DNA of 64,000 nt from Chitinivibrionales bacterium (GTDB lineage Bacteria; Fibrobacterota; Chitinivibrionia; Chitinivibrionales; WJKA01): contig WJLZ01000141.1 in assembly GCA_014728215.1 (NCBI GenBank), forward strand, positions 1-64,000, given 5' to 3'. A model generated the notes under the pieces. It was not told the origin of the DNA, did not search any database, and worked only from the letters and a program-made list of their open reading frames with translations. The translations under genes were made by a program, and so were the position numbers. Shown here piece by piece: positions 1-8,905 of this stretch (positions are counted from its first letter, which is position 1; every line of letters starts with the position of its first letter).

Positions 1-4
1 AGGC

Positions 5-47
5 TAGGAAAAAAACCAGCAATGCGAACATTCTGTTGTTTTTCCTA
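5..47 (-). terminator. Hairpin at the 3' end of the rib-nusB operon
   Basis: TAGGAAAAA at 5-13 and TTTTTCCTA at 39-47 form a perfect 9-bp inverted repeat. The nusB stop codon lies inside the arm. Read on the minus strand the second arm ends in a U-rich run, so it could work as an intrinsic terminator, although there is no separate long U tail after the stem. Confidence 0.4.
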
Positions 48-500
48 TGAAGAAGGGCTATCTGTTCCATGTGAAAGAACTTCCTTTCCTTTCTCAGATA
101 ATGTTTTGTAGATCGAATCGAGGATTCCGTTCACAAATCGTCCAGAGTCGTCGGTTCCATATTCTTTGGCGATTTCGACGGCTTCATCTATTACGACTTT
201 GTATGGTATCTTAGTAAAAAAAAGCAATTCCGCAACCGCAGTCCGCATAACATTACGATCGATTGCGGCCATGCGTACTAAATCCCAGTTAGCGGCATGA
301 GATTGAATAAGGGAATCGAGTTGCTCTTTATGGATAAATACCTTTTCGAGCAATTTGAGGCAATACTCCCGTGCCTCAGGGCTGTAATCTCCCGAATCTG
401 CAATATTCTTCATGATGTGAGCATAAGATGAGTCACGCCTTGCTTCAGCCGCATAGAGGGTTTGAAGGGCCAGTTCTCTTGATTTTCTTCGGTTAGTCAT
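45..500 (-). CDS. nusB: Transcription antitermination factor NusB
   Basis: NusB binds boxA RNA together with S10 (NusE) and supports antitermination on rRNA operons. The protein (151 residues) starts MTNRRKSRELALQTLYA, the typical NusB opening. It carries the family's late core: the WDLVRMAAIDRNVMRTAVAE helix, then a VIDEAVEIAKEYG stretch and FVNGILDSI. An in-frame start further upstream at 599 would add 33 unconserved residues and run deep into ribH, so the ATG at 500 is preferred. It is the last gene of the rib operon, and ribH-nusB adjacency is widespread in bacteria. ribH ends at 545, 45 bp upstream. Confidence 0.95.
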   Translation of the reverse strand: MTNRRKSRELALQTLYAAEARRDSSYAHIMKNIADSGDYSPEAREYCLKLLEKVFIHKEQLDSLIQSHAANWDLVRMAAIDRNVMRTAVAELLFFTKIPYKVVIDEAVEIAKEYGTDDSGRFVNGILDSIYKTLSEKGKEVLSHGTDSPSS

Positions 501-544
501 AGTCTCTTCAGTTGTTTGGCAAATGATGTGTGATTCACTGTTTC

Positions 545-1009
545 CTATATTTTCGTAAAGAGATCGGCCATTTCGATTGCCGACAAAGCTGCATGCCATC
601 CTTTATTACCTGCTTTGGTGCCGGCTCGTTCGATAGCCTGTTCGACAGTATCGGTGGTCAAAACCCCGTAGATAACCGGTACGTTTGATTCGAGCCCGAC
701 AGCGGCGATTCCCTTTGATGCTTCCGCGGCAACATAATCAAAGTGAGGAGTACTTCCCCGGATAACTGCACCCAGGCAAATGACGGCCTCATGTTTTTTT
801 GCCTGGACCAACCGTTTTGCCGCCAGGGGAATTTCAAATGCTCCAGGTACCCAGACAAAGCTCAGGTCCTTATCATCGGCATTGTGGCGAACCAGACAAT
901 CAATGGCGCCCTCGAGCAGCTTTTTGGAAATCAACTCGTTAAACCGGCTGATGACAATGGCAAACCTTTTTCCCGAGGCATCCAGTTTTCCTTCAACTAT
1001 GGCTGACAT
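545..1009 (-). CDS. ribH: 6,7-dimethyl-8-ribityllumazine synthase
   Basis: Condenses 5-amino-6-ribitylaminouracil with 3,4-dihydroxy-2-butanone 4-phosphate to give lumazine, the penultimate riboflavin precursor. The 154-residue length is standard. Visible signatures are the substrate-binding [13 protein letters not shown] segment, the [18 protein letters not shown] segment (phosphate loop and active site), and [16 protein letters not shown] near the C-terminus. The catalytic His is expected in the HFDYV stretch. The start overlaps the end of ribBA by 13 bp, so translation is probably coupled. The protein normally forms pentamers or 60-mer capsids that can enclose riboflavin synthase, which is encoded two genes upstream. 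Confidence 0.96.
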   Translation of the reverse strand: MSAIVEGKLDASGKRFAIVISRFNELISKKLLEGAIDCLVRHNADDKDLSFVWVPGAFEIPLAAKRLVQAKKHEAVICLGAVIRGSTPHFDYVAAEASKGIAAVGLESNVPVIYGVLTTDTVEQAIERAGTKAGNKGWHAALSAIEMADLFTKI

Positions 1010-2214
1010 ATAGTATTCCTTTCGAGAAGGTGACCAAGCTTATCTTTTTTGGTACCGAGATATTTTGCATTTTCCTTTCGCGGGGGTATTTGTATCGACA
1101 CTCGTTCAACTATCTCTATTCCATATCCTTCAAGGCCGATAATCTTGCGGGGATTATTGGTCATAAGACGGATCTTTTTTATTCCCAGTTGGGTTAATAT
1201 CTGTGCGCCGATGCCGTAATCCCGCAGGTCGGCAGGAAAGCCGAGATGTTCGTTTGCTTCGACAGTGTCCATTCCCTGGTCCTGAAGTGCGTAGGCTTTG
1301 ATTTTATTGAGCAGACCGATTCCCCTTCCCTCCTGACGAAGGTATAAAAGGACCCCGCCCTCTTTTCCGATTCGCTCCAGGGCATGATGCAACTGTTCCC
1401 GGCAATCGCACCGGATGGAGTTGAGGAGATCGCCGGTAAAGCATTCGGAATGAACCCGGACCAACACCGGTGTATTCGAATCGATTTCACCATTCTGCAG
1501 CACGATATGCGCGATATGAGAGACGGTGTCTTCAAAATATTTAATAGTAAAATTACCGAATTGGGTGGGAAGCATGGCCGATGCTTCACACCGAACGAGA
1601 TTTTCGCGGGCAGTACGGTATCGAATCAGATCGGCGACCGAAACAATTGGAATTGAATGCTTTTCGGAGAATTTTTTCAGATCGGGCATACGGGCCATGG
1701 TGCCGTCGTCTTTCATTATCTCGCAAATGACACCACTAGGGTATAAACCGGCAAGACGGGCGATATCAACAGCAGCTTCAGTCTGGCCGCTTCGTACTAA
1801 AACGCCGCCCTCACGGGCTCGAAGAGGGAACATATGGCCGGGACGGACAAAATCCTGGGGTGTTGCGGAAGGGTCGACCAGCTTTTTAACCGTGGTTGCC
1901 CGATCGTGCGCGGAAATACCGGTGGTAGTTCCTTCCCGCGCCTCTACCGAGATGGTGAAGGCCGTCTCAAACCGGGAAGTATTATCGCTTACCATATTTG
2001 GTATACGGAGATCATCGAGCCGCTTACCTTCAAGGGCAATGCAGATAAGTCCTCTTCCGTATCGTGCCATGAAATTGATTTTCTCGGCCGAGCATTTTTC
2101 CGATGCACAAACGAGGTCTCCCTCATTTTCCCGATTTTCATCATCAACGATTATAACGAATTTGCCTTTTTTAAACTCGGCAATAATTTTTTCAATAGAT
2201 TTCAAGGACTTCAC
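997..2214 (-). CDS. ribBA: Bifunctional DHBP synthase / GTP cyclohydrolase II
   Basis: Supplies both substrates of lumazine synthesis. The N-terminal RibB half (about 1-200) makes dihydroxybutanone phosphate from ribulose 5-phosphate and shows [11 protein letters not shown] (acid cluster), HDRATT and [10 protein letters not shown] motifs. The C-terminal RibA half (about 205-400) opens the imidazole ring of GTP. Its zinc ligands are Cys258, Cys269 and Cys271 in a C-x10-C-x-C pattern, followed by [10 protein letters not shown] and the catalytic-site stretch with [12 protein letters not shown]. The 405-residue length fits intact fusions, and I see no degenerate key motif in either half. It overlaps ribE by 4 bp and ribH by 13 bp, as expected in a tightly coupled operon. 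Confidence 0.96.
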   Translation of the reverse strand: MKSLKSIEKIIAEFKKGKFVIIVDDENRENEGDLVCASEKCSAEKINFMARYGRGLICIALEGKRLDDLRIPNMVSDNTSRFETAFTISVEAREGTTTGISAHDRATTVKKLVDPSATPQDFVRPGHMFPLRAREGGVLVRSGQTEAAVDIARLAGLYPSGVICEIMKDDGTMARMPDLKKFSEKHSIPIVSVADLIRYRTARENLVRCEASAMLPTQFGNFTIKYFEDTVSHIAHIVLQNGEIDSNTPVLVRVHSECFTGDLLNSIRCDCREQLHHALERIGKEGGVLLYLRQEGRGIGLLNKIKAYALQDQGMDTVEANEHLGFPADLRDYGIGAQILTQLGIKKIRLMTNNPRKIIGLEGYGIEIVERVSIQIPPRKENAKYLGTKKDKLGHLLERNTICQP

Positions 2215-2879
2215 AGCTCCCAGCTCTCCAGTTTATCGAGTAACGTAGTTCCGCTTGGCGGGGGCGTTTTGCCTGCAGCACCGATATCGATGCCGCTTTT
2301 TATCAGATGGAAAATATATCGAGCCACAATATCACATTCAATATTCACGCGATCACCGCTTTTCTTATTCTGTGCATTTGTGGCGCCCATGGTATAGGGA
2401 ATAAAAGATATTGAAATTGAATCCTTTTTACTCTCGGCGATTGTCAAACTGATACCGTCGACAGCGACAGAGCCCTTTTCGGCCAGAATGTGGTGATATT
2501 CCGGTGGAATCTGGATCGTACGCACAATACTGTTACCGACATGGCGATCGGAAATAACCGAACCCACACAATCGACATGGCCAAGAACAAAATGCCCATC
2601 GAGACGGTCGGAAACACGAAGTGAACGCTCGAGATTAACGCATATCCCTTCTCGTGCCCTCGAAAGTGTTGTGCGAGAGAGCGTTTCTGCTACCGCGGTT
2701 AATCGAAAGCGTTTACCACGAATTGATTCAACGGTAAGACAGACGCCGTCTATTGCAACACTCTGCCCTAACTGTACATCGAAATCGTCCCGGAGAGGCT
2801 CGACCTCCAGCGAAACTGACCTGTCATTTTTATTAATTCGTTTTATCAGGCCGGTTGTTTCAATTAATCCTGTAAACAT
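2211..2879 (-). CDS. ribE: Riboflavin synthase (alpha subunit type)
   Basis: Dismutates two lumazine molecules into riboflavin plus the pyrimidine that is recycled by RibH. It begins [12 protein letters not shown], the almost invariant family N-terminus, and has two internally similar lumazine-binding barrels (about 1-95 and 97-195). Each carries an [11 protein letters not shown] or [11 protein letters not shown] motif. The second barrel is preceded by the GHFVLGHVD segment. The 222-residue length is slightly above the usual 200-215 because of a short C-terminal extension. It lies 4 bp after ribD and overlaps ribBA by 4 bp. Confidence 0.95.
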   Translation of the reverse strand: MFTGLIETTGLIKRINKNDRSVSLEVEPLRDDFDVQLGQSVAIDGVCLTVESIRGKRFRLTAVAETLSRTTLSRAREGICVNLERSLRVSDRLDGHFVLGHVDCVGSVISDRHVGNSIVRTIQIPPEYHHILAEKGSVAVDGISLTIAESKKDSISISFIPYTMGATNAQNKKSGDRVNIECDIVARYIFHLIKSGIDIGAAGKTPPPSGTTLLDKLESWEL

Positions 2880-2883
2880 CTCA

Positions 2884-3981
2884 TTATTTCCAGTTGGGTA
2901 TCCCGGTTACAAAAATATTATCCTTGAGTTGTCTGATTTCCAAATCGGCAAGACAATAACATGTGTTGATATTCAAGCCTTTTTCGAACTGCATAGCGCA
3001 GGGGCCGCCTCCCACTATTTTGTTCCCATAAAATAGATAGAGCCGGTTTACCAGATGGTTTTCCATTAAAAATGAAGCGATCTTCGCTCCTCCCTCAAAA
3101 AGAATACTGGTGATATGCTCGTCGTAGGCCATGGAAAAAAAAGCACGCATACTTTTTTTATAGTCGGCCGCGCCGGTATGCCAGACCTCCACACCGCTTT
3201 TCAATCTCTTTTTTTCACGGGGCCTATCACCCGAAATCACCATGATGCTTCTCACCGACTCAAGATCATCCAGGAAAGCTTTATGTATCGGCAGGTTTTG
3301 GGAAGACGTGAAAATAAATCGAACAGGATTTTTTCCTTTTCCGTGACGGACTGTGAGTCGGGGGTTGTCGACTTTAAAAGTTCCTGCTCCTACAGCAATT
3401 CCGGCGTGCTGCCTTCGCAAGTCATGAACCCGGGTACGGGATTCCTTTGATGTAATCCATTGAGAATTAGATAACTTATCGGCTATTCTGCCGTCGAGGG
3501 TAAGTGCCATTTTCAAAGCCACCCAGGGTGTTTTTTTCTGTATCCACCAGCAATATGCTTCGTGGTGTTTCCGGACATCATCTTTTAAAAGCCCGGTACG
3601 AACAGATATTTCTGCCCCCCGGAGTTTTTTAATCCCCTTTCCATTAACCAGCGGATTGGGATCCTGGATACCTATATAGACCTTTGCAATGCCGGCTCCT
3701 ATAACGGCATCGGTACAGGGCGGCGTTTTACCGAAATGGCAACAGGGTTCCAATGTTAAATAAAGGGTGCTTTTTCCAGCATTGCTGCCGGCTGCTTTTA
3801 TTGCCTGGACCTCGGCATGGTCCCCTCCCCAGGGAGCGGTTGCGCCTTTACCGACAATTTTATTTTTTTTCACAAGCACTGCACCAACAGCCGGGTTGGG
3901 GAAAGTATAGCCTTTGACCCTGTCGGCGCACTCGAGCGCAGTGCGCATAAAAAATTTGTCTCTTTCGGTAAAACGCTCCAT
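2884..3981 (-). CDS. ribD: Bifunctional riboflavin deaminase/reductase RibD
   Basis: Carries out the deamination and NADPH-dependent side-chain reduction between GTP cyclohydrolase II and lumazine synthase. The N-terminal deaminase (about 1-145) shows the zinc set HAEVQAI and PCCHFGKTPPCTDAV. The C-terminal reductase (about 150-365) begins with PWVALKMALTLDGRIA and has the FEGGAKIASFL NADPH-site region. The ATG at 3981 (MERFTERDKFFM) is chosen because AGGA lies 11 bases upstream and the family begins just before the FMRTALECA helix. An ATG at 4026 would add 15 unconserved residues. It is the first gene of the operon. I see no FMN riboswitch in the short divergent gap upstream. Confidence 0.94.
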   Translation of the reverse strand: MERFTERDKFFMRTALECADRVKGYTFPNPAVGAVLVKKNKIVGKGATAPWGGDHAEVQAIKAAGSNAGKSTLYLTLEPCCHFGKTPPCTDAVIGAGIAKVYIGIQDPNPLVNGKGIKKLRGAEISVRTGLLKDDVRKHHEAYCWWIQKKTPWVALKMALTLDGRIADKLSNSQWITSKESRTRVHDLRRQHAGIAVGAGTFKVDNPRLTVRHGKGKNPVRFIFTSSQNLPIHKAFLDDLESVRSIMVISGDRPREKKRLKSGVEVWHTGAADYKKSMRAFFSMAYDEHITSILFEGGAKIASFLMENHLVNRLYLFYGNKIVGGGPCAMQFEKGLNINTCYCLADLEIRQLKDNIFVTGIPNWK

Positions 3982-4108
3982 TGATATATTTTTCCTGCAC
4001 GAATTAACGGTAGCCGGCATATACAAAAATACTGGCCGTCAAAAATACCTCGTGCGTGATCTGTTCTACAACAGTCCCGCTCTCTTTAAAATCCTTGAAA
4101 TATACCGA

Positions 4109-4129
4109 TTGTGAATTGTGAATTATGAA
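4109..4129 (+). repeat. Heptamer repeat TTGTGAA x2 plus TTATGAA
   Basis: Two exact TTGTGAA copies (4109-4115, 4116-4122) and a third with one change (TTATGAA, 4123-4129) lie end to end. The ATG start of the following gene is inside the third copy. This resembles short tandem heptanucleotide (STRR-type) intergenic repeats known from cyanobacteria. Other short-period repeats in this window have different sequences. Confidence 0.6.
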
Positions 4130-5207
4130 AAAATCTCTAAGTTCTACCGAAATACTTCTCAAAACAGCTTCCCGAGGAGATCCCACAGCCTTTTATTCGC
4201 TTTTTACTTCCGAAGCTCACGAAACATACATCGAATTTCGAAACTTACATTATGGTCATGAAGAAACCGTTTTGTTGCTGCTACCCTTTTTCGGGAAGGT
4301 ATATCATAATCTGATGAAAAGCAGTATTACGATCCCTCCCGAACTCTGGTTTGAACATCAGAAAAAGCGATTACTCCAGATTGATGAGAAAGCAGAGACA
4401 GAAGAATTCAATTTAGAGGATGCTCCCGCAAATAAATTTCCGGATTTCAGCAACCGCCTACAATCGTATCTACAGAAAGAATACAGCCGCCTCCATCGGG
4501 CCCGTAAAAATTTTTCCTGGTTTTTCTGGATGAGATTGACACTGAAACGCACACGGTGGGCAAAAGCCGTCCTATTCGTGAGTGTTTGTATTCTTCTCGC
4601 AGGGGCACTCCACATTACCATGCTTGCAAGCAATACCAGCATACATATCACCTATTCATCCCCCTACTACACATCCGTATTCAATCTGCCGGTCGGTTCG
4701 AAAGATCAGCCGTCTTTACCCAGAGAACAAATGGCTGCTCATAGGGCAGTCTCCGACACCAGTAATCCTGAGGCCGACTCGACAGAGAATCGAAATGATT
4801 CTACTGTCTCTTCCGGAATGATAAGTGATGATCAACCTGGCTCTCGAAGAAGCGCGACTTCTCAGTCCAGTCGCTCCCGGCCCAGAACACACACATCCGT
4901 CTCACCAACATCCAGGGAGTCTGCTGCAAAACCGGCACAGTCTCAGACCATTTCACCCCGCACACGGTCTCCGCAAACTCCATCCGCAACACCTCAACCT
5001 GCAGAGCCTGTCAAGAAGCCGGCGCCGGTCGAACCAACCACTTCCACTCAGCCGGCAGAGTCGGTGGAGAACGAAAAACCTGCTCAGATTGTTAAAGAAT
5101 CGGCAAGTTCTCAAGATTCACTTCAGCCTGAAATTTCTGAAATCATTGAAGACCTTGCTCCTGCCACGCCGCCCGTTGATGGAATACAGGATGCTGGTCC
5201 AGAATAA
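4125..5207 (+). CDS. Membrane-anchored protein with ECF-sigma-like N-terminus and Pro/Ser-rich tail
   Basis: I do not recognise this as a named family. Residues about 8-65 (LLKTASRGDPTAFYSLF, then an EE-rich helix and a PFFGKVYHNL helix) resemble region 2 of ECF sigma factors by spacing and aromatic pattern. There is no region 4 helix-turn-helix. A single transmembrane helix follows at about 145-170 (WAKAVLFVSVCILLAGALHI). The remaining 190 residues are low complexity and rich in Pro, Ser, Thr, Ala, Gln and Glu, which is typical of a cell-wall-spanning or periplasmic linker. Predicted topology is N-terminus in the cytoplasm and tail in the periplasm. It is transcribed away from ribD. The start codon sits in a heptamer repeat with no clear Shine-Dalgarno site. 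It could be a sigma/anti-sigma relic or a structural envelope protein. Confidence 0.75.
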   Translation: MKKSLSSTEILLKTASRGDPTAFYSLFTSEAHETYIEFRNLHYGHEETVLLLLPFFGKVYHNLMKSSITIPPELWFEHQKKRLLQIDEKAETEEFNLEDAPANKFPDFSNRLQSYLQKEYSRLHRARKNFSWFFWMRLTLKRTRWAKAVLFVSVCILLAGALHITMLASNTSIHITYSSPYYTSVFNLPVGSKDQPSLPREQMAAHRAVSDTSNPEADSTENRNDSTVSSGMISDDQPGSRRSATSQSSRSRPRTHTSVSPTSRESAAKPAQSQTISPRTRSPQTPSATPQPAEPVKKPAPVEPTTSTQPAESVENEKPAQIVKESASSQDSLQPEISEIIEDLAPATPPVDGIQDAGPE

Positions 5208-5220
5208 CTCCCATGATTAT

Positions 5221-6126
5221 TCAGGACCGGGGAAATTTAGATCCCTGCACAATACTGTTTTTATCCATGTATGATCTGATATAGTTGAGTGATTTAAGCT
5301 TCTCAGCGCTCCAGAGAGGAGCAATGAGACCATACTCGGGGCGGGAGTCAGCAAGCACCCGGTGGATATGCTGTTTCGGATTAAGAAATGAAATGACCTC
5401 GCCCACCAGTTTGGCATAGGCAGGTAATGAAAGAGGTACCGCCTTCCCCGATATATACCACGATTCGAAAGGAGTACCTTTAATGATCATCAGTTGATGG
5501 ATTTTTATTCCGGTCAGGGGGAGCGATGCCAGTTTCCGGGCGGTGGTATATATCATATCAGGCGTTTCTCCCGGAAGACCGATTATTATATGGGCGACTG
5601 TTTCAATATTTTTTGACGCCAATTCGTTTACACACTTTACAAATTCATCCCATCCATGCCCCCTGTTGATACGCCGCAGGGTCTCGGGATGGGAACTCTG
5701 GAGTCCCAGTTCGACGTTGAGATATGTCCTGGTCTCCAGATCCTTGAGATACGAATAGATTTCTTCATTGAAACAATCGGGACGAGTTCCTATTGCAAGA
5801 CCAACAACTTTCGGAAGACAAATAAGTGGTTCATATACCGATTTCAGATACTCAACGGAGCCATAGGTATTTGTAAAGGGCTGGAGATAGGGGAGAATGG
5901 CCGAATACTTTTCTGCTCGCGCAATGCTGTTTTTCAGCTGTTCCAGAGGAGAGTCAATATTTTGTGCCGCAGGGCTGAATGAACGGTTATCACAAAAGAG
6001 ACATCCCTCACGACTGATTGTACCGTCTCGATTGGGACAGGAAAAACCTCCGTTTATCGGAACCTTTAAAACCGGCGTGGAAAATCGCTCTTTGAGATAG
6101 GAGCGATAGGAGTTATAGTGTTCCAC
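5221..6126 (-). CDS. Radical SAM protein, TIGR01212/YhcC family
   Basis: A radical S-adenosylmethionine enzyme of the YhcC-like family; the substrate is unknown. The cluster-binding region reads CPNRDGTISREGCLFC (about residues 30-45), the family's characteristic long-spaced C-x12-C-x2-C variant. It is preceded by the PINGGFSCPNRDG context. Later stretches such as GTRPDCF, NVELGLQSSHPETLRRINRGH and HIIIGLPGE match the SAM barrel of this family and distantly that of Elp3/HemN. Its 301 residues is the normal length. It converges with the 4125-5207 gene (13-bp gap) and lies 19 bp after the TPR gene on the same strand, so the two may be cotranscribed. Confidence 0.9.
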   Translation of the reverse strand: MEHYNSYRSYLKERFSTPVLKVPINGGFSCPNRDGTISREGCLFCDNRSFSPAAQNIDSPLEQLKNSIARAEKYSAILPYLQPFTNTYGSVEYLKSVYEPLICLPKVVGLAIGTRPDCFNEEIYSYLKDLETRTYLNVELGLQSSHPETLRRINRGHGWDEFVKCVNELASKNIETVAHIIIGLPGETPDMIYTTARKLASLPLTGIKIHQLMIIKGTPFESWYISGKAVPLSLPAYAKLVGEVISFLNPKQHIHRVLADSRPEYGLIAPLWSAEKLKSLNYIRSYMDKNSIVQGSKFPRS

Positions 6127-6145
6127 AAAATTTGACAGACGTTGC

Positions 6146-7222
6146 TTATTCCTTTTCTTTAGCTTTTTTTTTGGCCTCTTCTTTCAGATCAAAAAGCGAG
6201 CTTTGATCGCTTTCATCACCACCAATACCTTCAAGATCAGACATTATGTCGAAAGTACCGACATCCATGGTCTTTGTCTCTTCTTTTTCTTCGCTGCCCC
6301 TGAGTTCCTGTTTGAGCCTGTTTACTTCTTCTTTATTTTCCTTTTCAAAGGCGATTTCTTTGGATTTTGCTTTAGCACCGGAATCGGAGTTTTTCAACAC
6401 AATGATTCTTTCCTGAATCTTTTCCTTTTTAAGAGCATCGTCGATATAGACCAGGCCGTCTTCGTAAACCTCAATAGCTTCATCGACTTTATCCTGCTCT
6501 TCATAGAGAAGGGCCAGGCTTTGATAATATGCCGGAGAGTTAGGCTCAAGTTTGATGGCAATATTATATTTTTTGACAGCTTCATCGAAGTTTTTTTCCT
6601 GGTCGCGATAGATATTTCCCAACACCCAGTATGCTTCGGCACTATTGGGATCGAAAGCAATTACCTCACGGAGATAGTGCTTGGCTTCATCGATCTTTTT
6701 TTCCCCGACAAGGAGTTTGGCAAGGTTGGTTAAAGCGACAGTATTGGAACCATCAATCATGACGACTTCCTTAAACTGGTTGATCGCTTCATTGGCGCGA
6801 TCCATATTGGCATACATGGAAGCCAGGTTAACTCGGGCTTCGATGTTACCGGGATTTAGGTTGACGGCTTCAACAAGACAATCGATAGCCTTCCCGGTTT
6901 GTCCCAGCCTCTCATAGGCAACGCCAAGATTCGCCCAGACCTCAGAACTTCGAGGATTGATACCGGCAGCTTTATTGAATTCCTGAATGGCATCGTTGTA
7001 TCGCTGCCAGAGAAGATAGGAAAGGGCAACATTAAACTGCGCTTCAAAGTTACCCGGATCGCGGGCCAATACCTTTCGGAACTGAGTAACCGCCTGACCA
7101 TAGGCGCCGCTTCGAAGTAATTCACCACCAGAACTCATGAGATCTTCGGTGGACTGTGAATAGGAATTAACTGCTAAAACGACCAACAGACTTACAACCG
7201 CTCGCCAGATAATGCTACGCAT
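6146..7222 (-). CDS. Exported tetratricopeptide-repeat protein
   Basis: The protein (358 residues) has an N-terminal signal-like hydrophobic stretch (IIWRAVVSLLVVLAVNSYS) and then six or more 34-residue TPR units from about 30 to 255. They show the A/G/Y/A/F/P spacing, for example NFEAQFNVALSYL and SSEVWANLGVAYERLGQ. The last 100 residues are Lys/Glu-rich and probably disordered or coiled. TPR arrays are protein-interaction scaffolds, and partners cannot be told from sequence. A strong GGGAGGAGG ribosome site precedes the ATG. It may form a two-gene unit with the radical SAM gene downstream. Location is probably periplasmic. Confidence 0.85.
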   Translation of the reverse strand: MRSIIWRAVVSLLVVLAVNSYSQSTEDLMSSGGELLRSGAYGQAVTQFRKVLARDPGNFEAQFNVALSYLLWQRYNDAIQEFNKAAGINPRSSEVWANLGVAYERLGQTGKAIDCLVEAVNLNPGNIEARVNLASMYANMDRANEAINQFKEVVMIDGSNTVALTNLAKLLVGEKKIDEAKHYLREVIAFDPNSAEAYWVLGNIYRDQEKNFDEAVKKYNIAIKLEPNSPAYYQSLALLYEEQDKVDEAIEVYEDGLVYIDDALKKEKIQERIIVLKNSDSGAKAKSKEIAFEKENKEEVNRLKQELRGSEEKEETKTMDVGTFDIMSDLEGIGGDESDQSSLFDLKEEAKKKAKEKE

Positions 7223-7438
7223 TCCAGCCTCCTCCCTTTTATTTAGGTATCATTAATATATAGAAACACAAAAGATTCCTATAGTCAGAAAAATAACACT
7301 CCTTATGAAAAGTATCAAGAGTTATTTTGCTTTTGTTGGAATTGCTATTCCTGCAGTGGTGATTAACTATTTTCAAAAACCCCTGAAAAGATGTGTTTTC
7401 ATGGATAATACCTACTTATTCATTCAAAGGAACATTTT

Positions 7439-8890
7439 ATGGCAAATTTTCCAAAATCGACCTCGGTTTATACTAATCCGCTTATTGAGCGCTATTCGAG
7501 TAATGAGATGTCGAAAATTTTTTCATCCGATTACAAGTTTTCTACCTGGCGAAAACTCTGGCTTGCTTTAGCTGAAAGCGAAAAGGACCTCGGCATACCG
7601 ATTACTGATGAACAAATCGAGGAAATGAAAGCGAATATATTCTCGATCGACTACGAAAAGGCGAACGACTACGAACGAAAAATGCGTCATGATGTGATGG
7701 CACATGTTCATACCTATGGTGATATATGCCCCAAAGCCAAACCGATCATCCATCTTGGTGCAACATCGGCATTTGTAGGCGATAATACCGATCTGATTCA
7801 GATAAAAGAGGCAACCATTCTCATAATCAGGCGACTCAGAAAGGTTATGGAGGCACTGAAAGATTTTGCGTTGAAACAGCAGTCAACCGCCACCCTGGGA
7901 TTCACTCACTATCAGCCTGCACAGCTCACCACAATCGGTAAAAGAGCGTGCCTGTGGCTCTATGATGCCTCAATGGATCTCGAGGAACTCGTTGCATTTG
8001 TTACCGGACTGCCGTTCCGGGGAGCAAAAGGTACCACCGGCACTCAGGCCAGTTATCTGAAACTATTTAACGGCAACCACGAAAAAGTCAAGCAACTGGA
8101 CATCATGGTAGCAAAGAAAATGGGTTTCGAGCGCCTTATTCCGGTAACTGGTCAGACCTATACGCGTAAAATCGACGCCCGAATTACTGCACTGTTATCG
8201 GGACTCGCCCAGACTCTTCACAAAATCGCAAACGATATCAGGCTGCTGCAGAACCTCAAAGAGATCGAAGAGCCTTTCGGCACGAAACAGATCGGCAGCT
8301 CTGCGATGGCCTATAAGCGAAATCCGATGCGATCGGAACGGCTGACATCCCTTTCCCGTTTAATCATCAGTCTCGCCCAGTCGCCGGCAATGACTGCCGC
8401 AGAGCAGTGGTTCGAGCGAACACTCGACGATTCGGCAAACAAACGGATATCCATTCCCGAATCATTTCTTGCCGCCGATGCCTGTTGTATTCTAGCTCAT
8501 GATATTTGCAACGGCCTGGTTGTTTATCCGAAGGTCATTGAAAAGCATATCCTTCAGGAGCTTCCTTTTATGGCTACCGAGAACATCCTTATGGAGGGAG
8601 TACAGAAAGGCGGCAACCGTCAGGAGCTTCACGAACGTATCCGGGTGCACTCTCAGGAAGCGGCAAAAAAAGTCAAAATGGAAGGTGGAGAGAATGATCT
8701 TTTGGAAAGAATTGTTTCTGATCCGTCATTCGGGATCACACGGAAAGATCTCGACCGCATACTGAAAGTTTCGGAATTTGTTGGAAGAGCGCCCGAACAG
8801 ATTGTAGAATTTATTGAAGAACGAATCGAACCGCTTTTACAAGAATCGGCTCACTTCGGCAGTGCATCGGCTGCTTCGGTGAAGGTATAA
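7439..8890 (+). CDS. purB: Adenylosuccinate lyase
   Basis: Catalyses two fumarate-releasing steps of purine synthesis (SAICAR to AICAR, adenylosuccinate to AMP). The protein has 483 residues, closer to the longer eukaryotic/Bacteroidota form than to the 430-residue Bacillus form. The fumarase/aspartase superfamily signature GSSAMAYKRNPMRSE is present at about 280-295, containing the mobile catalytic-Ser loop. HLGATSAFVGDN (His region 1) and TLGFTHYQPAQLTTIGKR (His region 2) are intact. An AAAGGAA site lies just before the ATG. A PHP-family gene follows after 15 bp and is probably cotranscribed. Confidence 0.95.
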   Translation: MANFPKSTSVYTNPLIERYSSNEMSKIFSSDYKFSTWRKLWLALAESEKDLGIPITDEQIEEMKANIFSIDYEKANDYERKMRHDVMAHVHTYGDICPKAKPIIHLGATSAFVGDNTDLIQIKEATILIIRRLRKVMEALKDFALKQQSTATLGFTHYQPAQLTTIGKRACLWLYDASMDLEELVAFVTGLPFRGAKGTTGTQASYLKLFNGNHEKVKQLDIMVAKKMGFERLIPVTGQTYTRKIDARITALLSGLAQTLHKIANDIRLLQNLKEIEEPFGTKQIGSSAMAYKRNPMRSERLTSLSRLIISLAQSPAMTAAEQWFERTLDDSANKRISIPESFLAADACCILAHDICNGLVVYPKVIEKHILQELPFMATENILMEGVQKGGNRQELHERIRVHSQEAAKKVKMEGGENDLLERIVSDPSFGITRKDLDRILKVSEFVGRAPEQIVEFIEERIEPLLQESAHFGSASAASVKV

Positions 8891-8905
8891 CATAAAGGAC
8901 TACTC

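Noticed and set aside
1384-2397. Long open frames opposite ribBA and other well-known genes
   Set aside because: They are on the other strand of clearly conserved enzymes, without family motifs or ribosome sites.
3982-4124. FMN riboswitch before ribD
   Set aside because: The divergent gap is only about 140 bp and shows none of the conserved RFN blocks (such as the AGGGGCAG-type core).
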